The notes under the pieces are model-generated. The model was not told the origin of the DNA. It ran no database searches and worked only from the letters and a program-made list of their open reading frames with translations. Source: CG1-02-35-72 sp045046885 (GTDB lineage Bacteria; Bacteroidota; Bacteroidia; Flavobacteriales; Flavobacteriaceae). From it: DNA of 64,000 bases. Each line of letters begins with the position of its first letter. The first letter of the stretch is position 1. The translations under genes and the position numbers were made by a program. The stretch lies in contig JASFYX010000039.1 in assembly GCA_045046885.1 (NCBI GenBank), positions 1 through 64,000 on the forward strand, given 5' to 3'. This document shows positions 16,537 to 25,361 of the stretch, in pieces.

Positions 16537-17340
16537 TTAATTTTTCAAAGGTTTAATTAAAGACGGATTGGCATAGATAGTCGATTTATTACCACGCGAA
16601 AAGCCAATCAGGCAAACACCCAATTCCTTTGCAAAATCGACCGCCAACGACGAACACGACGACACGGCTACTACAACGGGAATTTGCGCAATAAAAGCTT
16701 TTGATACAATTTCGAAGGACACGCGGCCGCTTACCAAAAGTACTTGAGTTTCCTTTAAATGATGTGCTATAAGTAACTGTCCTACAGCTTTATCAACGGC
16801 ATTGTGACGCCCAATATCTTCTTTTAGAATAAGCATTTTATTGTGTTTGTCAAAAATGGCCGCCGCATGCGAACCTCCAGATAAATCAAAGGTTTTTTGT
16901 TGTGACGTCATCGTTTTAAACATGGCTTCTACTTGGTTTATATCAAATTGTTTGTCATCCGATAAGGCTTTCCCCGTAAAAGTGATGTCGTCTAATTTTT
17001 GTTTACCGCAAATACCACAAGACGATACCGAGAGTAAAGTCCTTTTATTGAGATAGCCTTTTCCTAACTTTTCTTTAGGAATGGTAGCATTGACAATACA
17101 AAAAGCGTTGTCGCGTTGCTCGATATATTCGAGGTTTAAATCGGCTGTGTGTTTATAAATATCTTCGGCGTATAACAAACCGCGTATTAATTCAAAATCG
17201 TCGCCTGGTGTACGCATAACCACCGTGTAAGGCTCATTATTGATATTGATTTGCAGTGCGGCTTCAACCACTAGAGCATCCTCAATTTTATTGGGTTGTC
17301 CATTTTTAATGTGTAATCCTTCGTAGGGTGTTGTTTGCAT
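16537..17340 (-). CDS. fdhD: Formate dehydrogenase accessory sulfurtransferase FdhD
   Basis: The 267-aa product carries the FdhD signature SVSSCGICGK with Cys108-x-x-Cys111, the pair that moves sulfur from IscS-type desulfurases to the molybdenum cofactor. DIGRHNAVDK, the conserved nucleotide-contact region, is also present. FdhD is required for active formate dehydrogenase. It lies 168 bp downstream of the catalytic subunit gene on the same strand; that gap holds intergenic repeat-like sequences. Length and motifs are normal. Confidence 0.95.
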   Translation of the reverse strand: MQTTPYEGLHIKNGQPNKIEDALVVEAALQININNEPYTVVMRTPGDDFELIRGLLYAEDIYKHTADLNLEYIEQRDNAFCIVNATIPKEKLGKGYLNKRTLLSVSSCGICGKQKLDDITFTGKALSDDKQFDINQVEAMFKTMTSQQKTFDLSGGSHAAAIFDKHNKMLILKEDIGRHNAVDKAVGQLLIAHHLKETQVLLVSGRVSFEIVSKAFIAQIPVVVAVSSCSSLAVDFAKELGVCLIGFSRGNKSTIYANPSLIKPLKN

Positions 17341-17355
17341 AAATTTTTATTGAGA

Positions 17356-17380
17356 CCCTTCGGCTTTGCTTAGGGTGACA
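17356..17380. repeat. Dispersed intergenic repeat, CCTTCG...GGGTGACA type
   Basis: CCCTTCGGCTTTGCTTAGGG followed by TGACA lies in the fdhD-fdhA gap. A related but diverged copy is at 41653-41677. I recall this kind of repeat between genes in many Bacteroidota genomes. Confidence 0.55.
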
Positions 17381-17404
17381 TTAGTGATAATTAAAATATT
17401 TTTT

Positions 17405-17443
17405 CTTCGCTTCCGCCAAAGGCGGACAGGCAGGGTGACATTA
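17405..17443. repeat. Second intergenic repeat with GC-rich hairpin
   Basis: This stretch shares the ending CAGGGTGACATTA-like with the repeat 25 bp before it and contains a TCCGCC-AAA-GGCGGA hairpin (17412-17426). Its GC content stands out from the AT-rich surroundings. A third GC-rich stretch (about 17467-17502) resembles it loosely. Confidence 0.5.
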
Positions 17444-17508
17444 AGTTTTTGATGAGATGTTTGGACTGCGCCCACCTGCCTCGGGCACGGCTCAACATGA
17501 CACTTGGA

Positions 17509-20220
17509 TTATATTTTTTCAAAATCAACAGCCACAACTTTATATTCGGGTGTGAGTGTTTCTTTATCGCCTACACTACTGGTAATTAGATTTATAAATA
17601 CCTCAGGCTGGTGGAATGTTGTGCGCAACACGCCCGGCTTAACACTTTTACTCAGCTTTACGGGAATATTGACACTGCCCCTTTCGGAAAAGATACGCAC
17701 TATATCGTTATTACTGATTTTTTTACGTTTGGCATCTTTGGGGTGGACTTCTAAAACATCTTGTGCTACTATTTTTTGATTATCGGTACGACGTGTCATA
17801 GTACCCGAATTATAATGTTCTAACTCACGAGCCGTGGTAAGTATAAACGGATATTGATGTGCATTTGCTACAATTTCGGGTGTTTCTTCAAAATCAAAAT
17901 GATGGAAAGTGCCTTTTCCTTTTTTAAAGGCGCCATCAATGTGAAGAATTTTAGTATCGCTTCCGTCTTCTTTTATAGGCCATTGCAAACCATTATCGCC
18001 CAATCTATCCCAAGTCAAACCTTTCATAAACGGAATAATATCGGCAATTTCTTCAATCACTTTAGCCGCGTCATAAATAGGACCTGTAGGTTGTTTATAA
18101 CCCATTTTTGCCATTAAATCGATGATAATTTGGCCATCGGCTTTGGCATTACCAATGGGCTCAACAACTTTATTAACGCGTTGTACACGTCGTTCACCAT
18201 TGGTGAATGTGCCGCTTTTTTCGAAATAAGAAGCGGCGGGTAAAATAACATCGGCCATTTCGGCTGTAGCCGTCATAAAGAGTTCTTGTACAACAATTAA
18301 TTCCAAATTTTCAAAAGCTTTAATACTGTGATTGGTATTGGGATCGGTCATAATGGTATCTTCACCCACAATATAAAGGGCTTTTAGTTTGCCAGCAACA
18401 GCCGCATCCAGCATTTCAGGAATTTTATAACCGGCCTTTGCAGGTAATTGTTTTATGCCATATTTTTCGGCATAATAAGTCTGAATCTCAGGTTTAGAAA
18501 CATCTAAATAACCGGCTCCTTGATGGGGTTGCACCCCCATATCGGCTGCCCCTTGTACATTATTTTGACCCCGTAGCGGATTGAGACCAACACCATGACG
18601 CCCCACATTACCCGTCATCATAGCAAGATTTGATATTAACATAACGGTTTTACTGCCCTGAAAATGTTCGGTTACGCCCAATCCGTGGAATTCCATAGCA
18701 CGTTCTGCTTTAGCATAAGCTATGGCCGCCTTTTTAACGAGGGCTTTAGAAACACCTGTCACTTGTTCTAAGGCGTCAATATCCAACTGTCTAACGTGTT
18801 CCTTAAAATCGTCATAAAACTCGGTATAAGCTTCTATAAAAGCTTGTTTTGCCAAATTCTCTGTAATGATATAGTAAGCCAACATATTTAAAATGGCAAC
18901 ATTGGTACCCGGTCTTATTTGAAGATGATAGGTAGCCAGTTCGGCTAATTTGGTTTTAATCGGATCGACCACAATAGAAGTCACGCCTTTCATAAAAGCC
19001 TGTTTTATTTTAGCGCCCGTTACCGGATGTGCTTTTACAGGATTAGCACCAATAAGAAAAATGGCATCGGCTTGTTTGAGGTCTTCAACCGAATTGGTAG
19101 CTGCTCCCGTACCAAACGATTGTTGCATACCATAAGCGGTTGGTGCGTGACAAACACGCGCACAACCATCAATATTATTAGTCCCCACTGCCACACGCAT
19201 AAATTTTTGCATAAGGTAGTTTTCTTCATTTGTAGCGCGTGATGAAGAGACGCCTGCAATGGCATCGGCACCATATTTAGATTTTATTACTTTTAGTTTT
19301 TTAGTTATAAAATCATAAGCCTCCTCCCAAGTTACTTTTTCAAATTTTCCGTTGCGTTTGATAAGAGGGTCTTTTAACCTGTCGGGATGGCGGTAAAATT
19401 GATGCGCAAAGCGTCCTTTAAGGCAAGTGTGGCCTTCATTGACTTCGGCGGTTACAGGGGCTTGAATACCTTTTATTTCGTTATTGATTACGGTGACTTC
19501 TAACTGACAGCCTACGCCACAATAAGTACAGGTGGTACGCACAACTTTATCAGCTTTAAGCGTTTTGGTTTTAAATTTATCCGTCAACGCTTCGGTTGGG
19601 CAGGTCTGTACACAAGCACCACAGGACACACAAGCCGATAAATTGAAATCGGTATCAAAGCCCTTGATGATTTTAGTAGCAAAGCCTCTACCCGACATGC
19701 CGAGTACCATTTCACCTTGAATTTCTTCGCAAGCACGGACACATCTAAAACAGTTTATACACTGTGATAAATCTGATTTTATATACGGATGCGCCGTATC
19801 TAAAGGTTCGTTAAGATGATTATCCCCTTTAGGGTAGCGCACATTTGGAATACCGGTGGCGGCAATGGTCTTTTGAAATTCGGTTGGTAGTTTGTCTTTT
19901 GCGGGAAATACTTTATCGGCCGGATAATCGGTTAAAACCAATTCGACAATATTTTTGCGGAGGCGTTTTATTTTATCGGTATTGTGATAGATATAAATAC
20001 CTTCTGTAACGGGTGTATGGCAGGAAGCCATTACTTTGGTTGAACCGTCTTTTTTAAGAGCGACTTCTACAGAACACACGCGGCATGAACCGAAATTCTC
20101 GAGACGGTCGTCTTGACACATGGTTGGAATGGCCTCGGTACTTTCTATGCGCCGTACAAATTGAAGTATGGTTTCATTGTGATTGAATTCGTGTGCTGTA
20201 TTGTTTATATATGCTTTCAT
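17509..20220 (-). CDS. NAD-type formate dehydrogenase, molybdopterin catalytic subunit
   Basis: The 903-aa product oxidises formate to CO2 with a Mo/W-bis-pterin cofactor. In order it shows: a 2Fe-2S ferredoxin domain (Cys35, 46, 49, 67); two 4Fe-4S clusters (Cys154/157/160/164 and Cys197/200/203/207); the Fe4S4 motif of the catalytic domain (Cys231/234/238/266); the active site at Cys357 in CARVCHAPTAYG; and the C-terminal molydop-binding domain. The metal ligand is cysteine, not selenocysteine. No signal peptide is present, so the enzyme is cytosolic. Its electron-transfer partner is the NuoE-NuoF fusion upstream, now separated by a GxxExxY insertion. Confidence 0.95.
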   Translation of the reverse strand: MKAYINNTAHEFNHNETILQFVRRIESTEAIPTMCQDDRLENFGSCRVCSVEVALKKDGSTKVMASCHTPVTEGIYIYHNTDKIKRLRKNIVELVLTDYPADKVFPAKDKLPTEFQKTIAATGIPNVRYPKGDNHLNEPLDTAHPYIKSDLSQCINCFRCVRACEEIQGEMVLGMSGRGFATKIIKGFDTDFNLSACVSCGACVQTCPTEALTDKFKTKTLKADKVVRTTCTYCGVGCQLEVTVINNEIKGIQAPVTAEVNEGHTCLKGRFAHQFYRHPDRLKDPLIKRNGKFEKVTWEEAYDFITKKLKVIKSKYGADAIAGVSSSRATNEENYLMQKFMRVAVGTNNIDGCARVCHAPTAYGMQQSFGTGAATNSVEDLKQADAIFLIGANPVKAHPVTGAKIKQAFMKGVTSIVVDPIKTKLAELATYHLQIRPGTNVAILNMLAYYIITENLAKQAFIEAYTEFYDDFKEHVRQLDIDALEQVTGVSKALVKKAAIAYAKAERAMEFHGLGVTEHFQGSKTVMLISNLAMMTGNVGRHGVGLNPLRGQNNVQGAADMGVQPHQGAGYLDVSKPEIQTYYAEKYGIKQLPAKAGYKIPEMLDAAVAGKLKALYIVGEDTIMTDPNTNHSIKAFENLELIVVQELFMTATAEMADVILPAASYFEKSGTFTNGERRVQRVNKVVEPIGNAKADGQIIIDLMAKMGYKQPTGPIYDAAKVIEEIADIIPFMKGLTWDRLGDNGLQWPIKEDGSDTKILHIDGAFKKGKGTFHHFDFEETPEIVANAHQYPFILTTARELEHYNSGTMTRRTDNQKIVAQDVLEVHPKDAKRKKISNNDIVRIFSERGSVNIPVKLSKSVKPGVLRTTFHQPEVFINLITSSVGDKETLTPEYKVVAVDFEKI

Positions 20221-20230
20221 AATATTTTAT

Positions 20231-20704
20231 TTAACCGCAAGGTTCGCTAAGCTATCGCAAAGGGCGCAAGGGTTTTAAAGATTGTTAGCTACTCTTCTAA
20301 TACCATTTTTTATGAGTGTCACATTAAAATTAATTAACATTCCCAATTTACAATTTGTCAATTTTAAGTAAGTCAAAACTTGTGATAAGTGGACATCGTT
20401 AAGGGCTTCGACCGACTTTACTTCAATAATAACTTTATTTTCAACTATCAAATCAATTCTATAGCCAATATCTAGTTTAACTTCTTCATAAACTAGTGGC
20501 AACTCTTTTTGTTTTTCAACTTTTACATTTGCTTTTTTAAGTTCATAAAACAAGCAAGCTTCATAAACACTTTCTAAAAGACCAGGACCTAATGCCTTGT
20601 GAACTTTTAAAGCACAATCAAAAATTATTTTAGAAATTTCATTTTCAGTCATATTCTATATACATTGCGTTCATTGCATAATTCTTTGCGCCCTTTGCGG
20701 TTAA
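20231..20704. mobile_element. Putative GxxExxY cassette bounded by inverted repeats
   Basis: The GxxExxY gene is framed by TTAACCGCAA at 20231-20240 and its exact inverse TTGCGGTTAA at 20695-20704. Just inside, CGCAAAGGGCGCAA (20256-20269) is inverted as TTGCGCCCTTTGCG (20686-20699). The left side has about 16 extra bases between the two blocks. The unit lies precisely between the stop of the NuoF-like gene (20706) and the start of the catalytic subunit (20220). No transposase is encoded. Mobility is inference from the repeats and the position in an operon. Confidence 0.6.
20275..20652 (-). CDS. GxxExxY family protein (PD-(D/E)XK-like)
   Basis: The 125-aa product has the motif that names the family, GLLESVY at residues 24-30, and a nuclease-like core: Asp67 in GYRIDLIVENK and Glu77-Val-Lys79 in IIEVKS. 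This D-x9-E-x-K spacing fits PD-(D/E)XK phosphodiesterases. The function of the family is unknown. It is encoded in the same direction as the formate dehydrogenase genes but inside a unit with terminal inverted repeats, so it is more likely an insertion than an operon member. No promoter box was seen; it would be transcribed with the operon. Confidence 0.88.
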   Translation of the reverse strand: MTENEISKIIFDCALKVHKALGPGLLESVYEACLFYELKKANVKVEKQKELPLVYEEVKLDIGYRIDLIVENKVIIEVKSVEALNDVHLSQVLTYLKLTNCKLGMLINFNVTLIKNGIRRVANNL

Positions 20705-20705
20705 G

Positions 20706-22325
20706 TTATTTAAAATATCCTTTTAACTCCTCCTTAAAATACTGCAAAGCATTTTTTACAGGTAACGGAACGCCACCACCAAGTGCGCATAAAGAGCCTA
20801 TTTCTAGGGTTTCTATCAAATCGTCAAATAATTGTCTGTCTATTTTATATTTAGAGTTTTGTGCTTTTTTGAGCATTTCATAACCGCGATGTGCCCCAAT
20901 ACGGCAAGGATAACATTTACCACAACTCTCATCTGCTGTAAATTCTAAAAGGTGTTCTAAGTATTTAATCATTGGGAATTCTTCGGGAATACTCACCACG
21001 CTGGCATGCCCTAATAAAAAGCCGTTTTCGCTAAACGATTCAAAATCTAGGGTTAAATCTTTAACTTTATGAAGAGGTACTATACCGCCAAGCGGCCCCC
21101 CAATTTGCACGGCTTTTACAGGCTTTTTAAAACCCTTTCCGTAGTCGTTAAAAACAGTTTTGAGCGGTGTTCCCATTTCGATTTCGTAAAGGCCGGGGCT
21201 GTTAAAAAAACTATCTAAACAGACTAATTTTGTCCCTTTAGATTTTTTAGTTCCCAACATCGCAAAAGCACTGCCACTTCGTTGCAAAATCCAATAAATA
21301 TTGGCAAATGTCTCGACATTAGACAAAACTGTAGGCTTGCCGTATAAGCCATACTGTGCTGGATAAGGTGGTCTGACCCTCACTTCGGGTCTTAAGCCCT
21401 CAATTGAGTTTAAAAGAGCCGTTTCTTCGCCACAAACATAAGAACCTTGACCTCTTATAATTTTAAATTTAAAGCCGTTTAATAACCGCTTCTTTTTTAA
21501 TTGTTCTATGGCTTCTGCTATTTTTCTGATAGAATCGGGATACTCGCCTCTTATGTACAACACGCCGGTATCGGCGCCTACGTAATAACCAGCCGTCATC
21601 ATTCCGAATAAAACCTTATGAGGCTGATGCTCCATTAAATACATATCAGAAAAAGCCCCCGGATCACCTTCATCGGCATTACACACAATGTATTTTTGGG
21701 AACTCTTTTCTTTAGCAACGGTATCTAATTTTATCCAAAAAGGGAAACCTGCACCACCACGACCACGTAAGCCCGATTGCTTGATATTCTCTAAAATAAA
21801 ATGTTTTTCGGCTTTATAAGGGTCTAATATGGGATATATTTTAGTATAATCTTCTGTATTAAAGGTTAATATAGAAGTGCTATTGAAGCCTATTTTGTAG
21901 GAATTATATTTAGGCTTTTTAAATTTAATGATGTCTTCTAAGGTTAGTGGCCCTTTAGACGAATAGGTTTTATCGTCATACATAAAAGCAGCATTTGTAT
22001 GACAGTGTCCTAAACAAGCAGCAGTGCCTATTTCATCTTCTTTAAAATGAACTCTTAGACGATTTTTAAGCGCTTCTTGACTGTCGGAAACCATACAGGC
22101 TGTCCCGTTACAAACGTGGACTTTTTTATGAAGGTTTTCGGGTTTTAAAAAATCATAAAAAGAGCGTGTGGCAAAAATGACGGAATCGTCAAGAATAAAA
22201 CGTTGTGCCAGTTTGTGGTATTCGGCTTCAGACGAAGATTTATGACTAAGTTTAGCTATATTTTCAAAGAGATTATCCTTTATTCCTTTACGTGCAGAAA
22301 GTGTTCTGATGTTTTTATTTGCCAT
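20706..22325 (-). CDS. NADH-oxidising electron-transfer subunit of formate dehydrogenase (NuoE-NuoF fusion)
   Basis: The 539-aa product joins a NuoE-like 2Fe-2S domain (Cys72, Cys77, Cys104, Cys108) to a NuoF-like core. The core has the NADH/FMN-binding GRGGAGFP and CNADEGDPGAF blocks and the 4Fe-4S motif ESCGKCYPCRIG near residue 485. This passes electrons from the formate-oxidising subunit to NAD+. The fusion makes a separate NuoE gene unnecessary. It is the promoter-proximal gene of the locus. The extra about 60 residues before the 2Fe-2S domain are helical, as in NuoE. Confidence 0.93.
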   Translation of the reverse strand: MANKNIRTLSARKGIKDNLFENIAKLSHKSSSEAEYHKLAQRFILDDSVIFATRSFYDFLKPENLHKKVHVCNGTACMVSDSQEALKNRLRVHFKEDEIGTAACLGHCHTNAAFMYDDKTYSSKGPLTLEDIIKFKKPKYNSYKIGFNSTSILTFNTEDYTKIYPILDPYKAEKHFILENIKQSGLRGRGGAGFPFWIKLDTVAKEKSSQKYIVCNADEGDPGAFSDMYLMEHQPHKVLFGMMTAGYYVGADTGVLYIRGEYPDSIRKIAEAIEQLKKKRLLNGFKFKIIRGQGSYVCGEETALLNSIEGLRPEVRVRPPYPAQYGLYGKPTVLSNVETFANIYWILQRSGSAFAMLGTKKSKGTKLVCLDSFFNSPGLYEIEMGTPLKTVFNDYGKGFKKPVKAVQIGGPLGGIVPLHKVKDLTLDFESFSENGFLLGHASVVSIPEEFPMIKYLEHLLEFTADESCGKCYPCRIGAHRGYEMLKKAQNSKYKIDRQLFDDLIETLEIGSLCALGGGVPLPVKNALQYFKEELKGYFK

Positions 22326-22385
22326 AACGCCTGTTAATTTAGGCTAAAAATAACAAATTATTGTGAAAGGTAATTTTTTAGATTG

Positions 22386-23561
22386 TTAAACTTTATGACA
22401 ATGTATAACTTGCAACTTATTTTCTAAATTGGTAGTGAAAAATATATAATCAAGACCCCCATCTCTTATTTTAAATTTTTTACGGATGTCACTTACAGAT
22501 AAAGGAAAATTACGAATCGTAATATTGGCCTTTGTGTTTTGGAATTTTAATTTAATTAATTTTTTATCGAAATTATAAATAGCTAAAACTTTAAAACGAC
22601 GTCCAGGGAAATCAATCAGTTTATCCAATGTAAACAAGTGGGTATTTTGATGCAATTTTAACAGCTTAAAAGACTCTGATAGGTGTTTAAATCCACCCGA
22701 TTTAAGAATAGCAACATTGGGCTCATAAATAAAATTACTTATAAAGTTATACTTTATATTGCTAAACTTATCTATCTGATATTCATATTTTTGAAATTCG
22801 TTATAAATAATATTTATAGTGACTATTTTGGGCTTTTTAATGCAATTTTTCTCTAAAATAAAAAGCAATTCTTTCATCTCATTTTTTACGGCGACACAAT
22901 GAATTTCTTTGACATATTTTAGGTCGGTTAAGGTTTTGGTAATATCTAAAAGAGGTGATAATTTAATTAGGATATTATCGCTATAATTAAATAATAAATC
23001 GAGATGTTGTGTAATGTCGGGGACGCATTGATTTAAAAAGAAAACCTTTTTTGTATTGACATCCCTCCTAGACGGGTCAATATAAATCCAATCGTAAGTC
23101 ACATCTGAATCCTTTAGATACTCTATACCACTTTTAGCTACGGTAGTTATATTAAGTGCTTTTAGGGCTTTAAAGTTATGTGAAGCTATCTCAGACAATG
23201 CGGTATTTATTTCGCAATGTACAACCTGTTTAAATGGCTTTGCAAAATAGTAACAGTCCACACCAAATCCGCCTGTAAGGTCAATAAGCATACTTCCTGT
23301 TATTAAATTAGCTTTGTATTGGGCTGTGATTTCTGAAGAGGTTTGTTCTATATTAAGCTTATTAGGGTAATAAATACCTTCGGTTTTAAACCATGTGGGT
23401 AGTTTATTAATACACTTTTGCTTGGCTTCTATCTGAGTTGCTAATTCTTGAATGCTGACATCTGTAAACGGACTCCCTTTTAAAATGAGTTTTGAAATAT
23501 CCGATTTTAAATGGATATTGATAAAATCTTGAACGTCTTTATTAAGGATGCTGGTATTCAA
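22386..23561 (-). CDS. Class I SAM-dependent methyltransferase with THUMP-like domain
   Basis: The 391-aa product has a helical N-terminal part, a Rossmann methyltransferase core (LIDLTGGFGVDCYYFAK around residue 94, then YIDPSRRD around 155), and a C-terminal THUMP-like RNA-binding region. This architecture is typical of a Bacteroidota family annotated as THUMP-like-domain proteins. An RNA substrate is likely, but the modified position is not known. The gene is 16 bp upstream of... the next gene start order is reversed: it follows the SRPBCC gene on the minus strand, with 15 bp between them, so they are probably cotranscribed. Confidence 0.85.
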   Translation of the reverse strand: MNTSILNKDVQDFINIHLKSDISKLILKGSPFTDVSIQELATQIEAKQKCINKLPTWFKTEGIYYPNKLNIEQTSSEITAQYKANLITGSMLIDLTGGFGVDCYYFAKPFKQVVHCEINTALSEIASHNFKALKALNITTVAKSGIEYLKDSDVTYDWIYIDPSRRDVNTKKVFFLNQCVPDITQHLDLLFNYSDNILIKLSPLLDITKTLTDLKYVKEIHCVAVKNEMKELLFILEKNCIKKPKIVTINIIYNEFQKYEYQIDKFSNIKYNFISNFIYEPNVAILKSGGFKHLSESFKLLKLHQNTHLFTLDKLIDFPGRRFKVLAIYNFDKKLIKLKFQNTKANITIRNFPLSVSDIRKKFKIRDGGLDYIFFTTNLENKLQVIHCHKV

Positions 23562-23576
23562 TAATTTAACAGAAAT

Positions 23577-24008
23577 TTAAGTTGTTTCGAGTAATTTTTT
23601 TAAGCCTTCTAAAACAAAATGCCAACCTTTATTTGTTTGCTCATAACGGTCTTTATCTGCTTTAAAAGACCCCTGTGTTATAGTTAAGCGCGTTTTATTT
23701 TCTTCGGGAATTAATGCCATTGTGACCAATGTGTGTTTATCGGGTGCATTTTCTGTCTGTGGTGTGTAACAGGTATAAGCCAACATTCTATTCTTTAAAC
23801 AAACTGTAATACGTCCTTTAACATAAACTATATCTTTATTTTCTGTACGCATTATAAATTCAATTGGTTTGCCTACTTCATAAGTTGAGATACATTCACA
23901 GTCAAAGAAGTATTGCTTGGTTAATTCCGGATTTGTCAAAGCTTCCCAAACCTTTTCGGGCGTCGCATTGAGTTCAATGTTCTTTAAAACGGTTCCGTTA
24001 TTTTCCAT
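23577..24008 (-). CDS. SRPBCC-domain (AHSA1-like) protein
   Basis: The 143-aa product is one START/Bet v1-like hydrophobic-ligand fold: IELNATPEKVWEALTNPELTKQ at the N-terminus and ITQGSFKADKDRYEQTNKGWHFVLEGLKKLLE at the C-terminus are standard for the Aha1/SRPBCC group. The bound ligand is unknown. Its start overlaps the stop of the AI-2E-family gene by one base (TAATG), and it is followed 15 bp later by the THUMP-like methyltransferase gene, so three genes form one unit. Confidence 0.85.
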   Translation of the reverse strand: MENNGTVLKNIELNATPEKVWEALTNPELTKQYFFDCECISTYEVGKPIEFIMRTENKDIVYVKGRITVCLKNRMLAYTCYTPQTENAPDKHTLVTMALIPEENKTRLTITQGSFKADKDRYEQTNKGWHFVLEGLKKLLETT

Positions 24009-25096
24009 TACAAGTTTTTGGTAAGTGATTTTACTATTTTGTTATCCGATAAGAATTCTTTTAAAATAACCCGCAAGGCTGTATAACTGGGTACAGCGAC
24101 CACCATCCCGATAACACCAAAGAGTGTCCCGCCGATTAAAATGGCTAAAAATATTTCGAGCGGATGCGATTTGACACTTTTAGAATAGATAAGTGGCTGA
24201 CTTACAAAAGCGTCAATTAATTGAATAATGGCAAAACCTATAAACACATACACAGTTGTCGGTAGAATTTGTGTTTGAAAATCGAGACCGAGATTACTCG
24301 TCATAGTTAAACCGAGAATTAAAAAGAGCTCCACAAGCGGACCCACATACGGAATCAAATTCAGTAAAGCACAAATCAAAGCTATTATCATCGCATTTTT
24401 AACACCAAAAACCGATAATAAAATGACGTAAAGTATAAATAAAATGGTGACTTGCGTAGCCAATCCTGTAAAATAACGCGACAATAAATCTTTAATGCTA
24501 TTCCAGCTCTTTCGGGCTTTCTCTTCTTGCTGATTAGGTACCAAAGTAAAAATCATACTGTCTAAAATAGCGCCGTCTTTGAGCATAAAAAACGAAATAA
24601 ACAGCGTGGCCAACAAACCGATAGAAAAACTACCGATAAATCCTACCACCGATGAAAAAATGGTAGAAATTGAGCCTACATTTACCAAATCGGTCAGACT
24701 TATATTTTCTAGCGAGTCTAAAACATGCAAACCTTTTTCAGCAAAATACAAGTCAATTTGTGCTAATAACTGACTGAGTTGCAACTGGACTTCCTCTACG
24801 TTTATACGCGATAAATTATGGCTTTGCTCTACCAACAAAGGCACTAATAATGAGATAAGTAAAGCTAAAATCCCTACAAAAAAGCCCATGGTTATCACCA
24901 CGGCTAAAGTATTGGGAAACTTGAGTTTTACATCAAAAAAGATGACAATACGACGCCCGATTAATGAAATAACCGACGCTAATAAAATATAAACTAAGAC
25001 AGCTTTTATGAGGTATAAAAAGTACAACAACAGTAGGCCACCAACAACTATAAAGAGGGCGCGTAATATACCGTTTGAGATGGTTTTAGCATTCAT
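24008..25096 (-). CDS. AI-2E transporter family (PerM-like) membrane protein
   Basis: The 362-aa product has about eight hydrophobic segments: a pair at the N-terminus, a GFFVGILALLISLLVPLLVEQ stretch, and a C-terminal group including the family's LLNLIPYVGPLVELF motif. Proteins of this family include sodium/proton antiporters and putative AI-2 exporters; the transported substrate is unknown here. The ATG at 25094-25096 (MNAKTISNG) was chosen because the 34 residues before it are Arg/Trp/Lys-rich and not like the family. The first of three overlapping or adjacent genes on this strand. Confidence 0.85.
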   Translation of the reverse strand: MNAKTISNGILRALFIVVGGLLLLYFLYLIKAVLVYILLASVISLIGRRIVIFFDVKLKFPNTLAVVITMGFFVGILALLISLLVPLLVEQSHNLSRINVEEVQLQLSQLLAQIDLYFAEKGLHVLDSLENISLTDLVNVGSISTIFSSVVGFIGSFSIGLLATLFISFFMLKDGAILDSMIFTLVPNQQEEKARKSWNSIKDLLSRYFTGLATQVTILFILYVILLSVFGVKNAMIIALICALLNLIPYVGPLVELFLILGLTMTSNLGLDFQTQILPTTVYVFIGFAIIQLIDAFVSQPLIYSKSVKSHPLEIFLAILIGGTLFGVIGMVVAVPSYTALRVILKEFLSDNKIVKSLTKNL

Positions 25097-25326
25097 AGCG
25101 GTAAAGATAAAAAAAAGGGACGGTTTTAAACGCTTTAGTTGCTTAAATAAGCCTTTATACCAAACTGTCCAACACCTTCGCCGATAGCCTGCCGCCACTT
25201 GTGCAATAACCTCTTTACGGCAATCAGGACACCATGCGACACCGTAGAATTGTATTTTAGAAAATTATTATTTAAGATCGTTTGGATCGCTAAGGTTAGT
25301 TTAAACTTACGACGAATAAAAAAACT
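25097..25326. other. Intergenic stretch with possible coding remnant
   Basis: Read on the minus strand, 25097-25260 stays open in two frames. One frame carries YGVAWCPDCRKEV, resembling a thioredoxin/glutaredoxin CxxC start, but it then loses similarity to that fold. The other gives KRLLHKWRQAIGEGVGQFG before a stop. Neither has a full domain. It could be a decayed gene or a repeat unit; I cannot tell which. Confidence 0.25.
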
Positions 25327-25351
25327 CTGGAAAAGTTTATAACTTTTCCAG
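25318..25351 (-). terminator. Rho-independent terminator of prfC
   Basis: CTGGAAAAGTT / AACTTTTCCAG (25327-25337 and 25341-25351, loop TAT) is followed on the minus strand by AGTTTTTTT. Canonical, 10 bp after the prfC stop. Confidence 0.88.
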
Positions 25352-25361
25352 TTAATAAATA

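Noticed and set aside
17509..20220. Selenocysteine in formate dehydrogenase
   Set aside because: The active-site codon reads cysteine in CARVCHAPTAYG and no in-frame TGA interrupts the gene.
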